This document shows positions 45,418 through 54,460 of a stretch of 64,000 nucleotides of DNA, one piece after another. Source of the stretch: Rhizobacter terrae (lineage in GTDB: Bacteria; Pseudomonadota; Gammaproteobacteria; Burkholderiales; Burkholderiaceae_C); assembly GCF_003852895.1 (NCBI RefSeq), contig NZ_QUSW01000002.1, positions 868,001 through 932,000 on the forward strand, read 5' to 3'. Positions within the stretch are counted from its first letter, which is position 1; every line of letters begins with the position of its first letter. Under the pieces are notes generated by a model. The model was given only the letters and a program-made list of their open reading frames with translations, ran no database searches and was not told the DNA's origin. The position numbers and the translations under genes are program-made.

Positions 45418-47721
45418 TCAGTTCTGCAAAATCTTCGAGCCCTTCATCACGATGTCGCCCGAGGCCTTGTGATGAATCTTTCCGGAGCCATCGACGGTGA
45501 TGTCCTTGCCGTTGATGGTGATGGTGCCGTCCTTGTTCAGCGTGATGCTGGCCTTGCCGGTGGTGAACGAGATGGAGTCCGTGGCGGTGACCGTGAGCGA
45601 CTTGCCCACGGTCAGCGCATCGGCCTTGCCAATGCTCACGGTGCGTCCGCCGGTGATGGTGACGCCCTCGTCCTTGGTCACGCTCTCCGTGCGTCCGCCG
45701 CTGATCGTGATGTTCTCGTCCTTGGCCACCGTCTCCGTGCGGCCGCCATTGATCGTGATCTTCTCGTCCTTGGCCACCGTCTCGGTGCGGCCGCCGTTGA
45801 TCGTGATCTTCTCGTCCTTGGCGACCGTCTCGGTGCGTCCGCCGTTGATCGTGATCTTCTCTTCCTTGGCCACCGTCTCGGTGCGGCCGCCGTCGATGGT
45901 GATGGTCTCGTCCTTGTCGACCTTCTCGGTGCGCGCGCCGTGGATGGTGATGGTCTCGTTCTTGTCCACCGTCTCGGTGCGGCCGCCGTGGATCGTGATC
46001 GTCTCGTCCTTGTCCACCGTCTCCGTGCGGTTCTGGTGGATGGTGATGGTCTCGTCCTTGTCGACCGTCTCGGTGCGCATGCCGTGGATGGTGATGGTCT
46101 CGTTGTTGTTCACCGTCTCCGTCCGGTCATGCTTGACCAGCGTGGTCTCATCGCGGTCGATGGTCTTCTTCCGATCCTGCCCCACCCAGTGCGTCTCGTC
46201 CTTCTCGACCTCGATGTCCTGGTTCTTCTCGGCGTGGATCCACAGCTGTTCGCTGCCGGCCTTGTCCTCGAAGCGGATGGCGTTGGCATTGCCGTAGCCG
46301 CCGCCCTTGCTCGACCGCGTGAGGATGCCCGACTGGGTGGCATTGGCCGGCAGGTCCCAGGGCGGCATCTGCTCGGCGTTGTAGACGCGGCCGGTGATGA
46401 GCGGCTGGTCCGGGTCGCCTTCGAGGAAGTCGACCACCACCTCCTGCCCGATGCGCGGGACGTCCACGATGCCGAAGTTCTTGCCCGCCCACGGATGCGC
46501 CACGCGCACCCAGCACGAGCTCTTCTCGTTCTTCTGGCCGTAGCGGTCCCAGTGGAACTGCACCTTCACGCGGCCGTACTTGTCGGTGAATATCTCTTCG
46601 CCGCCGGGGCCCACCACCACGGCCGTCTGCGGCCCCTGCACGAAGGGCTTGGGCGTGCTGCGCGGCGGGCGGAACTGCTGGGCCGATGGAATGGCCGAGA
46701 ACTCGCAGTGCAGGCCGCCGGGCTCGTTGCCGGCCTCGTACCCATCCACCTGCGCACGCAGCGACAGCGAGGTGATGAGGAACTTGTCGTTCTGGTCCGG
46801 ACGCGGGTGGTGCGTGACCTCCAGCAGGTGCCCGACCTGGATGCCCTGCGCATTCGACTGGCCGCGCAATTGCTGGAACGGCGTCTGCTGTTCCTCGATG
46901 CGGTCCTCGGCCCACTGCGAGCCGTCGCCCGCCTTCACGTAGTCGCCCTGGAAGTCGAACAGCTCGTAGTCCGCGAGCGAATGCTGGCGCACCTTGTCCG
47001 ACTTCACTTTCAAGTCGGTGGACGGTCGCTCGAAGTCGTAGCTGGTCAGCATGACCTTGCCAGTGCGCACCTCGCGGGAGAAGGCCCAGTCCGACACGCA
47101 GTCGGTGTCCGGCGAGGTCACGGCGCCTTCCTCGATGTAGGGCAGTGCCTTGCAATCGGGCGCGGCGTCGTGCGCGCTTTGCGAATCGACCAGCACCAGC
47201 TTGTGCTTGCCGTCCTGGTGCTCGAAGTACCAGTAGATGCCCTCATGCTCCAGCAGCCGCGCCACGAAGTTGAAGTCGCTCTCGCGGTATTGCACGCAGT
47301 ACACCCACTGGCGGTAGCTGCGGAAAAGCTTGAACTGGAAGTTGGCGACACCGTGGTCCTCGAACACCTTCTTCACGATGTCGGGAACGCTCATCTCCTG
47401 GAAGATGCGGCAGTCCGCCGTGCGCGTGAGGAACCACAACCACGGGCGCACCGTGGCCTGGTAGGCGAAGTAGCTGCCACGCCGGCCACCGGTGCCCAAG
47501 CGCGTCACGAAGCCGTTGAAGTGGCGCTTGGCGCTGTCACGCTGCTGGACCACCACCGTCACCGCCTTGCCCAGCAGGTCCTCGGGCTTGAGGTCGGCCT
47601 TCTTGCTGAGCAGGTTGAGCTGCATCTCGCCGAGCGTGCTCAGGCCCGCCGTGAGGTTCATCGACTCGAACAGCAGGTCATCGGCAGGCAGCGGCGATTT
47701 GAGTGTGATGGGAGTCGGCAT
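45418..47721 (-). CDS. vgrG: T6SS spike protein VgrG (TssI)
   Basis: A 767-residue VgrG that forms the trimeric puncturing spike. The N-terminal gp27-like part contains SDFNFVARLLEHEGIYWYFEH, the gp5 OB-fold part contains GRVKVQFHWDRYGQKNEKSS and a DFLEGDPDQPLITGRVYN, and the C-terminal needle is a beta-helix built from about eleven 16-residue repeats. No extra toxin domain follows; the last residues are KASGDIVMKGSKILQN. It heads the cargo unit with DUF6484, DUF2169, a ketosynthase-like protein and a DUF4150 effector, preceded by a TGACTTTCG motif 57 nt upstream. Confidence 0.95.
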   Translation of the reverse strand: MPTPITLKSPLPADDLLFESMNLTAGLSTLGEMQLNLLSKKADLKPEDLLGKAVTVVVQQRDSAKRHFNGFVTRLGTGGRRGSYFAYQATVRPWLWFLTRTADCRIFQEMSVPDIVKKVFEDHGVANFQFKLFRSYRQWVYCVQYRESDFNFVARLLEHEGIYWYFEHQDGKHKLVLVDSQSAHDAAPDCKALPYIEEGAVTSPDTDCVSDWAFSREVRTGKVMLTSYDFERPSTDLKVKSDKVRQHSLADYELFDFQGDYVKAGDGSQWAEDRIEEQQTPFQQLRGQSNAQGIQVGHLLEVTHHPRPDQNDKFLITSLSLRAQVDGYEAGNEPGGLHCEFSAIPSAQQFRPPRSTPKPFVQGPQTAVVVGPGGEEIFTDKYGRVKVQFHWDRYGQKNEKSSCWVRVAHPWAGKNFGIVDVPRIGQEVVVDFLEGDPDQPLITGRVYNAEQMPPWDLPANATQSGILTRSSKGGGYGNANAIRFEDKAGSEQLWIHAEKNQDIEVEKDETHWVGQDRKKTIDRDETTLVKHDRTETVNNNETITIHGMRTETVDKDETITIHQNRTETVDKDETITIHGGRTETVDKNETITIHGARTEKVDKDETITIDGGRTETVAKEEKITINGGRTETVAKDEKITINGGRTETVAKDEKITINGGRTETVAKDENITISGGRTESVTKDEGVTITGGRTVSIGKADALTVGKSLTVTATDSISFTTGKASITLNKDGTITINGKDITVDGSGKIHHKASGDIVMKGSKILQN
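45604..46131 (-). repeat. 48-bp tandem repeats in the VgrG needle
   Basis: Eleven consecutive 48-bp units encode 16-residue repeats of the form GGRTETVAKDEKITIN. The central units (about 45720-45910) are nearly identical at DNA level, while the outer ones have diverged. A degenerate twelfth unit precedes them. They build the trimeric beta-helix of the spike, and unit number would set needle length. Confidence 0.9.
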
Positions 47722-47777
47722 GGCGTGCCTTCACCGGATGGGGCATGGTCAGGGGCGGCACCATGGCCGTAAAGGGA

Positions 47778-47786
47778 CGAAAGTCA
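47778..47786 (-). promoter_or_regulatory. TGACTTTCG motif upstream of vgrG
   Basis: Minus-strand TGACTTTCG followed by TCCCTTTAC in the 70-bp gap between clpV and vgrG, 57 nt before the vgrG start. It marks the gap as a probable internal promoter rather than simple read-through from clpV. Confidence 0.55.
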
Positions 47787-47791
47787 TCGCC

Positions 47792-50446
47792 TCACTCGAA
47801 GCTGTAGGTGAACTCGCCCTCCGACACACCCAGGCGGATCGCCCGCAGGGACTCGCCTGCCGTGAGCCGGCCGAGGTACTCCACCGAGATGCGCGGCAGC
47901 ACGGTGTTGGTGAGGATGGCGTCGATCACCCGTCCACCCGACTCGGCCTCGGTGCAGCGCGACACCACCAGCTTGACCACGTCATCGCCGTACTCGAAGG
48001 GAATGCCGTGGTTGTCGGCCACGCGCTTCTTGATGCGGCCCAGCTGCAGGCGCACGATGTCGCCCATCATCTGGTCCGACAGCGGGTAGTAAGGCACCAC
48101 CACCAGCCGACCGAGCAGCGCCGCGGGGAAGGCCTTGAGCAGCGGGGTGCGCAGCGCGGCGGCGATCCCTTCGGGCTCGGGCATCAGCTCCGGGTCGCGG
48201 CACATGCTCATGATGAGCTCGCTGCCAACGTTGCTCGTCAGCAGGATGATGGTGTTCTTGAAGTCGATGCCGCGGCCCTCGCCGTCTTCCATCCAGCCCT
48301 TGTCGAAGACCTGGAAGAAGAGTTCGTGCACGTCGGGGTGGGCCTTCTCCACCTCGTCGAGCAGCACCACGCTGTACGGCCGGCGCCGCACCGCCTCGGT
48401 GAGCACGCCGCCTTCCCCGTAGCCCACGTAGCCCGGCGGCGAGCCCTTGAGCGTGGAGACGGTGTGCGCCTCCTGGAACTCGCTCATGTTGATGGTGATG
48501 ACGTTCTGCTCGCCGCCGTACAAGGCCTCGGCCAGCGCCAGCGCCGTCTCCGTCTTGCCCACGCCCGAGGTGCCGCACAGCATGAACACGCCGATGGGCT
48601 TGTTGGGGTTGTCCAGCCGCGCCCGCGAGGTCTGGATGCGGCGCGCAATGATCTCCAGCGCATGCTTCTGCCCGATGACGCGCTGGTTCAGCGTGTCGGC
48701 CAGCCGCAGCACGGACTCCACTTCGTTCTTCACCATGCGGCCCACCGGCACGCCGGTCCAGTCCTGCACCACGCCGGCCACGGCCTGCTCGTCCACCGTG
48801 GGCAGGATGAGCGGTGCATCGCCCTGCAGCCCCGTGAGCTTGGCCTGCAGGCCCGACAGTTCACGCAGCAACGGCTCGCGTTCTTTCGGCTCGGGCGGCT
48901 TTTCCGCACGCAGCGTCGCACGGATGTCGAGGATGCGGTCGACCAGCGACTTCTCCTCGTCGTGGCGCTTGTGCAGCACGGCCAGGCGCGTCTGCTCGTC
49001 GTCGATGGCGCGCACGGTGCGCTTGCGCCGCTCGCCCACCTCGATGCCGATGGACTCCTCGCGGTCGATGATCTCCCGCTCGATCTTCAAGGCTTCGAGC
49101 CGGCGCTGGCAGTCTTCCAGCTCCGGCGGCGTGGCGTGCTGGCTGACGGCGACGCGCGCGCACGCCGTGTCCAGCAGGCTCACCGCCTTGTCGGGCAGCT
49201 GCCGCGCCGGAATGTAGCGGTGGGACAGGCGCACCGCCGCGGTGATGGCTTCGTCCAGCAAGGCCACGCGGTGGTGACGCTCCAGGATGCTGGCCACGCC
49301 GCGCAGCATGAGCACCGCTTTCTCTTCATCGGGCTCGTCCACCTGCACCACCTGGAAGCGCCGGGTGAGCGCCGCGTCTTTCTCGATGTGCTTCTTGTAC
49401 TCGGCCCACGTCGTGGCCGCGATGGTGCGCAGCTTGCCCCGCGCCAGGGCCGGCTTGAGCAGGTTGGCCGCATCGCCCGTGCCGGCCGCGCCGCCCGCGC
49501 CGATCAGCGTGTGTGCTTCGTCGATGAAGAGGATGATGGGCTTGGCCGAGGCCTGCACCTCGTCGATGACAGAGCGCAGGCGGTTCTCGAACTCACCCTT
49601 CATGCTGGCGCCGGCCTGCAACAGCCCGATGTCCAGCACGTGCAGCGACACGTCCTTCAGCGACGGCGGCACGTCGCCGCGCGCCAGGCGCAGCGCAAAG
49701 CCTTCGACCACCGCCGTCTTGCCCACGCCGGCCTCGCCGGTGAGGATGGGGTTGTTCTGCCGCCTCCGCATGAGGATGTCGACGATCTGGCGGATTTCTT
49801 CGTCGCGCCCGGCCACCGGATCGATCTCACCCTTGCGGGCCCGCTCGGTCAGGTCCACCGCATAGCGCTTGAGGGCCTCCTGCTTGCCCATGGCAGCGGG
49901 CGCGATGGCGCCGCTGGCCTCGCCGGGTTCGGCAGCGGTCCCTGAGCCGTCGGTGGCGCGCATGGCGTTCTCGGGCGAGCCTTCGACGATCTTCGCGAAA
50001 TGCGCCGTCAGCTCCTCCGCCTTGATGCGGTCGAATTGCTTGGAGATGCTCAAGAGCGCATTGCGCAGCGTGGCCGTCTTCAGCAGGCCGACGACGAGAT
50101 GGCCGGTGCGCACCTGCGTGTCGCCGAACATCAGCGAGGCATACACCCAGGCCCGCTCCACCGAATCCTCGATCCAGCTCGACAGGTCGGTCACCGAACT
50201 GGCGCCGCGCGGCAGGCGGTCGAGCGCGGCGGTCAGGTCCGAGGCGAGGACCGCCGAGTCCAGCCCGAAGTGTTTGGCAATGCGGTGCAGGTCCGAGTCC
50301 GGCGTGTTGAGGATCTGCACCAGCCAGTGCTGCAGTTCCACGTAGGCGTTGCCGCGCAGCTTGCAGAACACGGTGGCACCTTCGATGGCCTTGTAGGCCA
50401 GCGGGTTGAGCTTGCCGAACAAGGCGGTGCGTGAGATCTCATGCAT
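47792..50446 (-). CDS. clpV: T6SS sheath-recycling ATPase ClpV (TssH)
   Basis: An 884-residue AAA+ disaggregase that disassembles the contracted TssBC sheath. It has the N-terminal Clp repeat domain, AAA-1 with Walker A GEAGVGKT (residues 237-244) and Walker B FIDEAH, a middle coiled-coil domain (about 410-530) and AAA-2 with GTSGVGKT (625-632) and VLLDEVEKAH. The start at 50446 (MHEISRTALFGKLN) fits the family and has GGAG six bases ahead; an ATG at 50458 is less likely. It overlaps the end of tssG. Last gene of the tssA-to-clpV operon. Confidence 0.95.
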   Translation of the reverse strand: MHEISRTALFGKLNPLAYKAIEGATVFCKLRGNAYVELQHWLVQILNTPDSDLHRIAKHFGLDSAVLASDLTAALDRLPRGASSVTDLSSWIEDSVERAWVYASLMFGDTQVRTGHLVVGLLKTATLRNALLSISKQFDRIKAEELTAHFAKIVEGSPENAMRATDGSGTAAEPGEASGAIAPAAMGKQEALKRYAVDLTERARKGEIDPVAGRDEEIRQIVDILMRRRQNNPILTGEAGVGKTAVVEGFALRLARGDVPPSLKDVSLHVLDIGLLQAGASMKGEFENRLRSVIDEVQASAKPIILFIDEAHTLIGAGGAAGTGDAANLLKPALARGKLRTIAATTWAEYKKHIEKDAALTRRFQVVQVDEPDEEKAVLMLRGVASILERHHRVALLDEAITAAVRLSHRYIPARQLPDKAVSLLDTACARVAVSQHATPPELEDCQRRLEALKIEREIIDREESIGIEVGERRKRTVRAIDDEQTRLAVLHKRHDEEKSLVDRILDIRATLRAEKPPEPKEREPLLRELSGLQAKLTGLQGDAPLILPTVDEQAVAGVVQDWTGVPVGRMVKNEVESVLRLADTLNQRVIGQKHALEIIARRIQTSRARLDNPNKPIGVFMLCGTSGVGKTETALALAEALYGGEQNVITINMSEFQEAHTVSTLKGSPPGYVGYGEGGVLTEAVRRRPYSVVLLDEVEKAHPDVHELFFQVFDKGWMEDGEGRGIDFKNTIILLTSNVGSELIMSMCRDPELMPEPEGIAAALRTPLLKAFPAALLGRLVVVPYYPLSDQMMGDIVRLQLGRIKKRVADNHGIPFEYGDDVVKLVVSRCTEAESGGRVIDAILTNTVLPRISVEYLGRLTAGESLRAIRLGVSEGEFTYSFE

Positions 50447-51518
50447 GAGCGGCTCCATGGCGAAGCAGGAAGGTGTTGTCGGGCCGCAGGCGCAGGTCGT
50501 TGCGATCGCGGTCGCGCCCGCGGCGGCCCATCCAGCTGGTGAGGCCCAGGCGGGCGTGGCGGGTCAGGCGAGGCTCGGGCAGGTCGGCCTGCGCGAGGAC
50601 CAGCTGGACATCCCAGGTCAGGTCCAGGCCGACGTAGTGCAGCACCCATTCGCGCAAGGCGCGCCACGCGGGACGGCCGGGCAGGAAGCCTTCGTACTGC
50701 GCCAGCGCCAGCGGCCCGAGCACGATGCGGAACTTGAACTGCAGGTCGCGCTGTCTCGAACCACTGCTGGCGGTGCTGCCGAGCAAGGCCGGCGGCGTGC
50801 TGCGGCGTTCGGGCCGGCTGCGCGAGTAGCCCAGGCGGCTGCGGTCGGCCGGGTCCAGGGCCAGCCACTGCGGCACGTGCTGCTCGATGCGCACCGGCAC
50901 CTGGAAGTATTGCGAGAGCAGCTTGGCCAGTCCTTCGGCATGGCGGCTGCGCGCGCCCAGCAGGCCGGCCTGGAACAGCCAGGCCTCGCGCGGCACTTCG
51001 CGCCGTGCCTTCGATGCGTCGTCCAGGCCCAGGGCGGCACCCAGCCAGGCCGAGAAGCGGTCCGCATCCGGCCGGTCGCGGTGCACCGCCGGCTGGGCCT
51101 GCGCCCAGGCCCGGTAGAACAAGGCGAGCAAGCGATGGTGGAACACATCCAGGAAGCGTGCGAGCGTCGCATCGCCGCGGGACCGCAGCCGCTCGCGGAC
51201 GTACTCGGTGAAGTGCAACGGCATGGGCCCCTGCGGACCGAGCAGGCCGAAGAAGCGCACGCCCAGTCGTGGCGGCGTGCCTCGTCCGGCAACGAAACTT
51301 TCCAGCGCGGCCGGTGCGAAGTCCAGCTCCGGGTCCTGCCCCAGGCGCAGCGCCTCCTGCGATGGACGCAGCGCCTCGCCCAGCCGGGGCCATTGCGGGT
51401 GCAAGGCCTCCACGCGCCGCAGCACGGCGAAGAAGTCGTGGTCGCGCGGCTGGGCCTGCAGGCGCTCGAACAAGGCCGCCAGCTGCATGTCCTGCCAGGG
51501 CGCATCGCGGCGGTTCAT
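50439..51518 (-). CDS. tssG: T6SS baseplate subunit TssG
   Basis: A 359-residue TssG (VasB-like), a baseplate wedge protein partnering TssF, TssE and TssK. Family features are the N-terminal HDFFAVLRRVEAL, the RLGVRFFGLLGPQGPMPLHFTEYVRER segment (here with PPRLGV) and a C-terminal LGLTSWMG. The start at 51518 overlaps the tssF stop by 4 bp. Normal length. Confidence 0.94.
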   Translation of the reverse strand: MNRRDAPWQDMQLAALFERLQAQPRDHDFFAVLRRVEALHPQWPRLGEALRPSQEALRLGQDPELDFAPAALESFVAGRGTPPRLGVRFFGLLGPQGPMPLHFTEYVRERLRSRGDATLARFLDVFHHRLLALFYRAWAQAQPAVHRDRPDADRFSAWLGAALGLDDASKARREVPREAWLFQAGLLGARSRHAEGLAKLLSQYFQVPVRIEQHVPQWLALDPADRSRLGYSRSRPERRSTPPALLGSTASSGSRQRDLQFKFRIVLGPLALAQYEGFLPGRPAWRALREWVLHYVGLDLTWDVQLVLAQADLPEPRLTRHARLGLTSWMGRRGRDRDRNDLRLRPDNTFLLRHGAAHA

Positions 51519-53416
51519 ACGGTCTCCCGCAGGCCCGTGCGCGGCGGCCAGCGCATCACCTCGCCGCGCTGCGGCGTGCGCAAGGTGAGCTGGGTGAAGC
51601 TGTTGATCGCCGCATGCCGCGCGAAGAAGCGCTCCAGCACGCTGGCGAACATGAAGGCGCCGGTCCCCTGGTAGGCCAGCTCGTCCAGCTCCAGCACGAT
51701 CTCGATGCCGTTGCCGAAGCTGATGGGGCCCTTCACCGGCAGGCGCCGCGTGACCGACCGCGCCTGCACGCCGCGCACGCCCTCGATCTGCCGCCGCCAG
51801 GCCGTGTCTTCGGGCGGCGCGTACAACGCGAGCATCGTTCGCAATGCAGCGGCGGCCTGCTCCGGCGCCTCGCCCACCAGCGAGAGGTGGTTGAGCGTGA
51901 GGTGGTTCACCAGCTGCCAGCCCAGCTCGCCAACGGGCCTGCGGGTGACTGGCCGCGTCGGCCCGCACAAGGCCTGCACGCGCAGCACTGGCCCCGGCGA
52001 TTCGAGCCGCCAGCGTTCGGCACCTTCGGGCGACCCGTGCGGCAGCAGCGTGGGCAGGTCGCGGTTGCTCACCCAGGCCGACACCGAGAGCTGCCGCACG
52101 TCTTCCAGGTAAGGCGCGTGCTGCGCATCGACCAGCGAGAGGTAGACCTCCTCGCCGATGTAGGACGAGCGCGAGCCATGCTGGCGCTGCCGCTGCGACA
52201 AGAGCCGCGGCTCGCGCCGCACGGTGTAGTAGCCGCTGGCCTCGCCGCGCGCTTCGGCGGGGATGTCGTGGAAGCTCGCGTACAGCGGCCGGAACTCCTG
52301 CTGCGCCACCAGGCCCGTGCCGAAGCCCGTCACCGAGGCGATGCTGTGCACCTCGTGGTCCATCGGCCGCGTGCGGTCGGGCACCACGTGGTATTCCCAC
52401 TCGCCCAGTCCGAGCTGGATGCGGTCCAGCCGCTTGTGGAACAGGTTGATGGCCGGCGTGCAATGCAGCGACAGGCTGCCGGTGTCGACCAGGGCTTCGA
52501 GCGCGGCGTCGCCCCGCTCGAAGAAGACGATCAGCTCCGCCTCGTCTCCGGCCACCTGGGCCAGCCGCGGCGCCAGGTCGCCGATCTCGAAGAACAGCAG
52601 GCGCTGCGGCATGGCCGCCGCCTCCTGCAGCAGGCGGTAGCCGGAGAACGCCCGCAAGGACTCGGGCAGCAAGGCCTCGTCGGCCGCGAAACCCAGCGGA
52701 CGCACGCTGTCGCCGCCACGCCATTGCGTGGATGCCTGCGCGCCCTCGTCGGCCGACGTGCCGCGCACCATGGAGCCCAGGGCCGCACCGTGGACCAGCT
52801 CATGCAGCCGGAAGGCGACGTCACCCGGCGCGCTGATGTAGAAGGCCAGCCGGTCCATGCCCAGTTGCCTGAACAGCAGGCCGCCGCCGCACTTCAGGCG
52901 GATGCGCAAGCCGCCGCGCACGCCTTGCATCTGCGGCAGGCGCGCCGCCGCCAGGTCCGGTGCCCAGGTGAAGTACGACACGCCTGCCAGCTCGACGGGC
53001 CACAGCGTCACCTCATGCGCCGTGCGGAACTCGCAGTGCGTGTCCTGCCCGCGCGCCAGCTCCGACCACACCGCACTGCCGCGCGGCACGGAGAAGCCTT
53101 TCACCAGGTTCGGATCGGCGGTGTCGATGCCCAGCCGCGCGACCATCATCGACGGCACCGGCGCGAGGAAGTTCGGGTAGGTCGCCTCCAGCAGGTGGGC
53201 GATCAGCCGGGGCTGTTCCGATTCGATCTTGAGCTGCACGCGCGCGGCCAGGAAGGCGAATCCTTCCAGCAACCGCTCGACATAGGGGTCGGTGACCTCC
53301 ATGCCTTCCAGCCCCAGGCGCGAGGCGATCTTCGGGAACTCCTGCGCGAACTCGGCACCGACCTCGCGCAGGTGCGTGAGTTCGTCGGTGTACAGGCGCA
53401 GGAGGCGGGGGTCCAT
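51515..53416 (-). CDS. tssF: T6SS baseplate subunit TssF
   Basis: A 633-residue TssF (VasA-like), the largest baseplate wedge protein. The opening MDPRLLRLYTDELTHLREVGAEFAQEFPKIA and the DPYVERLLEGFAFLAARV motif are diagnostic, followed by HLLEATYPNFLAPVPSM. Normal length. Preceded by the two papain-like small genes, which interrupt the usual tssE-tssF junction, and translationally coupled to tssG. Confidence 0.95.
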   Translation of the reverse strand: MDPRLLRLYTDELTHLREVGAEFAQEFPKIASRLGLEGMEVTDPYVERLLEGFAFLAARVQLKIESEQPRLIAHLLEATYPNFLAPVPSMMVARLGIDTADPNLVKGFSVPRGSAVWSELARGQDTHCEFRTAHEVTLWPVELAGVSYFTWAPDLAAARLPQMQGVRGGLRIRLKCGGGLLFRQLGMDRLAFYISAPGDVAFRLHELVHGAALGSMVRGTSADEGAQASTQWRGGDSVRPLGFAADEALLPESLRAFSGYRLLQEAAAMPQRLLFFEIGDLAPRLAQVAGDEAELIVFFERGDAALEALVDTGSLSLHCTPAINLFHKRLDRIQLGLGEWEYHVVPDRTRPMDHEVHSIASVTGFGTGLVAQQEFRPLYASFHDIPAEARGEASGYYTVRREPRLLSQRQRQHGSRSSYIGEEVYLSLVDAQHAPYLEDVRQLSVSAWVSNRDLPTLLPHGSPEGAERWRLESPGPVLRVQALCGPTRPVTRRPVGELGWQLVNHLTLNHLSLVGEAPEQAAAALRTMLALYAPPEDTAWRRQIEGVRGVQARSVTRRLPVKGPISFGNGIEIVLELDELAYQGTGAFMFASVLERFFARHAAINSFTQLTLRTPQRGEVMRWPPRTGLRETV

Positions 53417-53435
53417 GGCGCGCCGCTGCTGAAAT

Positions 53436-53939
53436 TCAGACGTCGCCCTTGATGAGCGTGGGCAGTTGAATCCACGACTTCAGCGTCGACAACTGCACGG
53501 TGATGCCTGCCTGCGCCAGGCACTTGATGGCGAAGCTGCCGCAGTTGTCCACGTTGTTGCTGTAGACCACGTAGCCGTAGCTGCCGAAATGGCCGACGTT
53601 TTGCTGTTCGGTGAGCTGGTGGACCCAGTTGAGCATGGTGTCCATCTGCGGCACGGTGATGGCCCATTGCTTGAGCAGTTGCCGCCCGGGAGCAGCGTAG
53701 TTCACCCGCGCCTCGAAGGCCGCGGGTGACGACTTGATGTCGTCGAGCACGTTGCTCGTGGCAAAGCCCGTGAGCTGCTGAACCTTGTGAATGGCCCATG
53801 CCAGCTTGCCGCCGTGCGCGGCCTCGGCATCGCGGTCCACCATGTGCACGCGGTTGACAATCAGCTCGCTGCGGTCATAGACGATGAGCGTGAAGTGTCC
53901 CAGCAGGGACTGCGAGTAGTACAGGTCCAGTGTCGGCAT
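53436..53939 (-). CDS. small protein with permuted papain-like signature
   Basis: A 167-residue protein without signal peptide or membrane helix. Near the N-terminus is GHFTLIVYD (His15) and near the C-terminus NCGSFAIKCLAQAGI (Asn132, Cys133). A His-first then NC order is that of circularly permuted NlpC/P60-LRAT-type papain folds, which are amidases, acyltransferases or peptidases. I do not recognise the exact family. It lies between a second papain-like gene and tssF inside the T6SS operon, so it is a candidate effector or processing enzyme. Confidence 0.6.
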   Translation of the reverse strand: MPTLDLYYSQSLLGHFTLIVYDRSELIVNRVHMVDRDAEAAHGGKLAWAIHKVQQLTGFATSNVLDDIKSSPAAFEARVNYAAPGRQLLKQWAITVPQMDTMLNWVHQLTEQQNVGHFGSYGYVVYSNNVDNCGSFAIKCLAQAGITVQLSTLKSWIQLPTLIKGDV

Positions 53940-53972
53940 GAGCGGCCTCTTGTCAGGTAAGTTCTTCGTGGG

Positions 53973-54425
53973 TCAAAGTCCACAAAAGACGTAGTAGCCC
54001 AGGATGTTGGACTCCGGGGGGAATCCGGTTTCCCGGTTCCCCGGTGGCTTCTGGAAGTCGATGCACCGCTTTTGGCCACCGTCATTGAGCAGCACCACCA
54101 TGTGCCCGGTCCTGTCGCTTCTCACGTAGGCCAGTCCGATGGCGTCGCCCTCGTCCAGCCACATGTCCAGCTCATCCTCGACCTGGTCCTTGTTCAGCAG
54201 GCCTTTCAGGCACTGGATGTTCTGGAATCCGGCACTGCGGAACAGGTCCAGGATCTCCTTCACTTCCGCCTGGTCCTGCTGCATCGTCTGCGTCTGCGCG
54301 ACCACCTTGCTGGTGGACTTTCCGACAAGGGCCGACACAGTGCAGTAGTAGCAGTTCTGCGTGTGCCCGTGGGTGTTGATCTGACGGTCGCGGATGCCGC
54401 CGCGCAAATCGAATCCTGTTGGCAT
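53973..54425 (-). CDS. small papain-like cysteine peptidase, candidate T6SS toxin
   Basis: A 150-residue soluble protein. HTQNCYYCTVSALVGK (Asn24, Cys25, Cys28), GHMVVLLNDGG (His108) and CIDFQK (Asp123) give the Cys-His-Asp order and spacing of papain-fold peptidases, like the Tox-PL domains of polymorphic toxins. It is located between tssE and the 167-residue permuted papain-like gene, with 33-35 bp gaps, in the same transcript as the structural genes. Class assignment is from motifs only; whether it is a cargo toxin, an immunity partner or a regulator is unknown. Confidence 0.62.
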   Translation of the reverse strand: MPTGFDLRGGIRDRQINTHGHTQNCYYCTVSALVGKSTSKVVAQTQTMQQDQAEVKEILDLFRSAGFQNIQCLKGLLNKDQVEDELDMWLDEGDAIGLAYVRSDRTGHMVVLLNDGGQKRCIDFQKPPGNRETGFPPESNILGYYVFCGL

Positions 54426-54460
54426 GCTTTTCTCCCTGGTCGATCTCGGACTCCACCTCG

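Noticed and set aside
45604-46131. Tandem 48-bp repeats as a CRISPR array
   Set aside because: There are no spacers; the units are contiguous, in frame and encode the VgrG beta-helix.
45497-46297. Plus-strand 266-residue repeat-rich open frame opposite vgrG
   Set aside because: It is the reverse reading of the VgrG 48-bp repeats and has no independent start signal.
50439-52724. Single 761-residue minus-strand protein spanning tssG and part of tssF
   Set aside because: Its first half is a shadow of tssF in another frame; family-like TssG sequence starts at the ATG at 51518, which overlaps the tssF stop.
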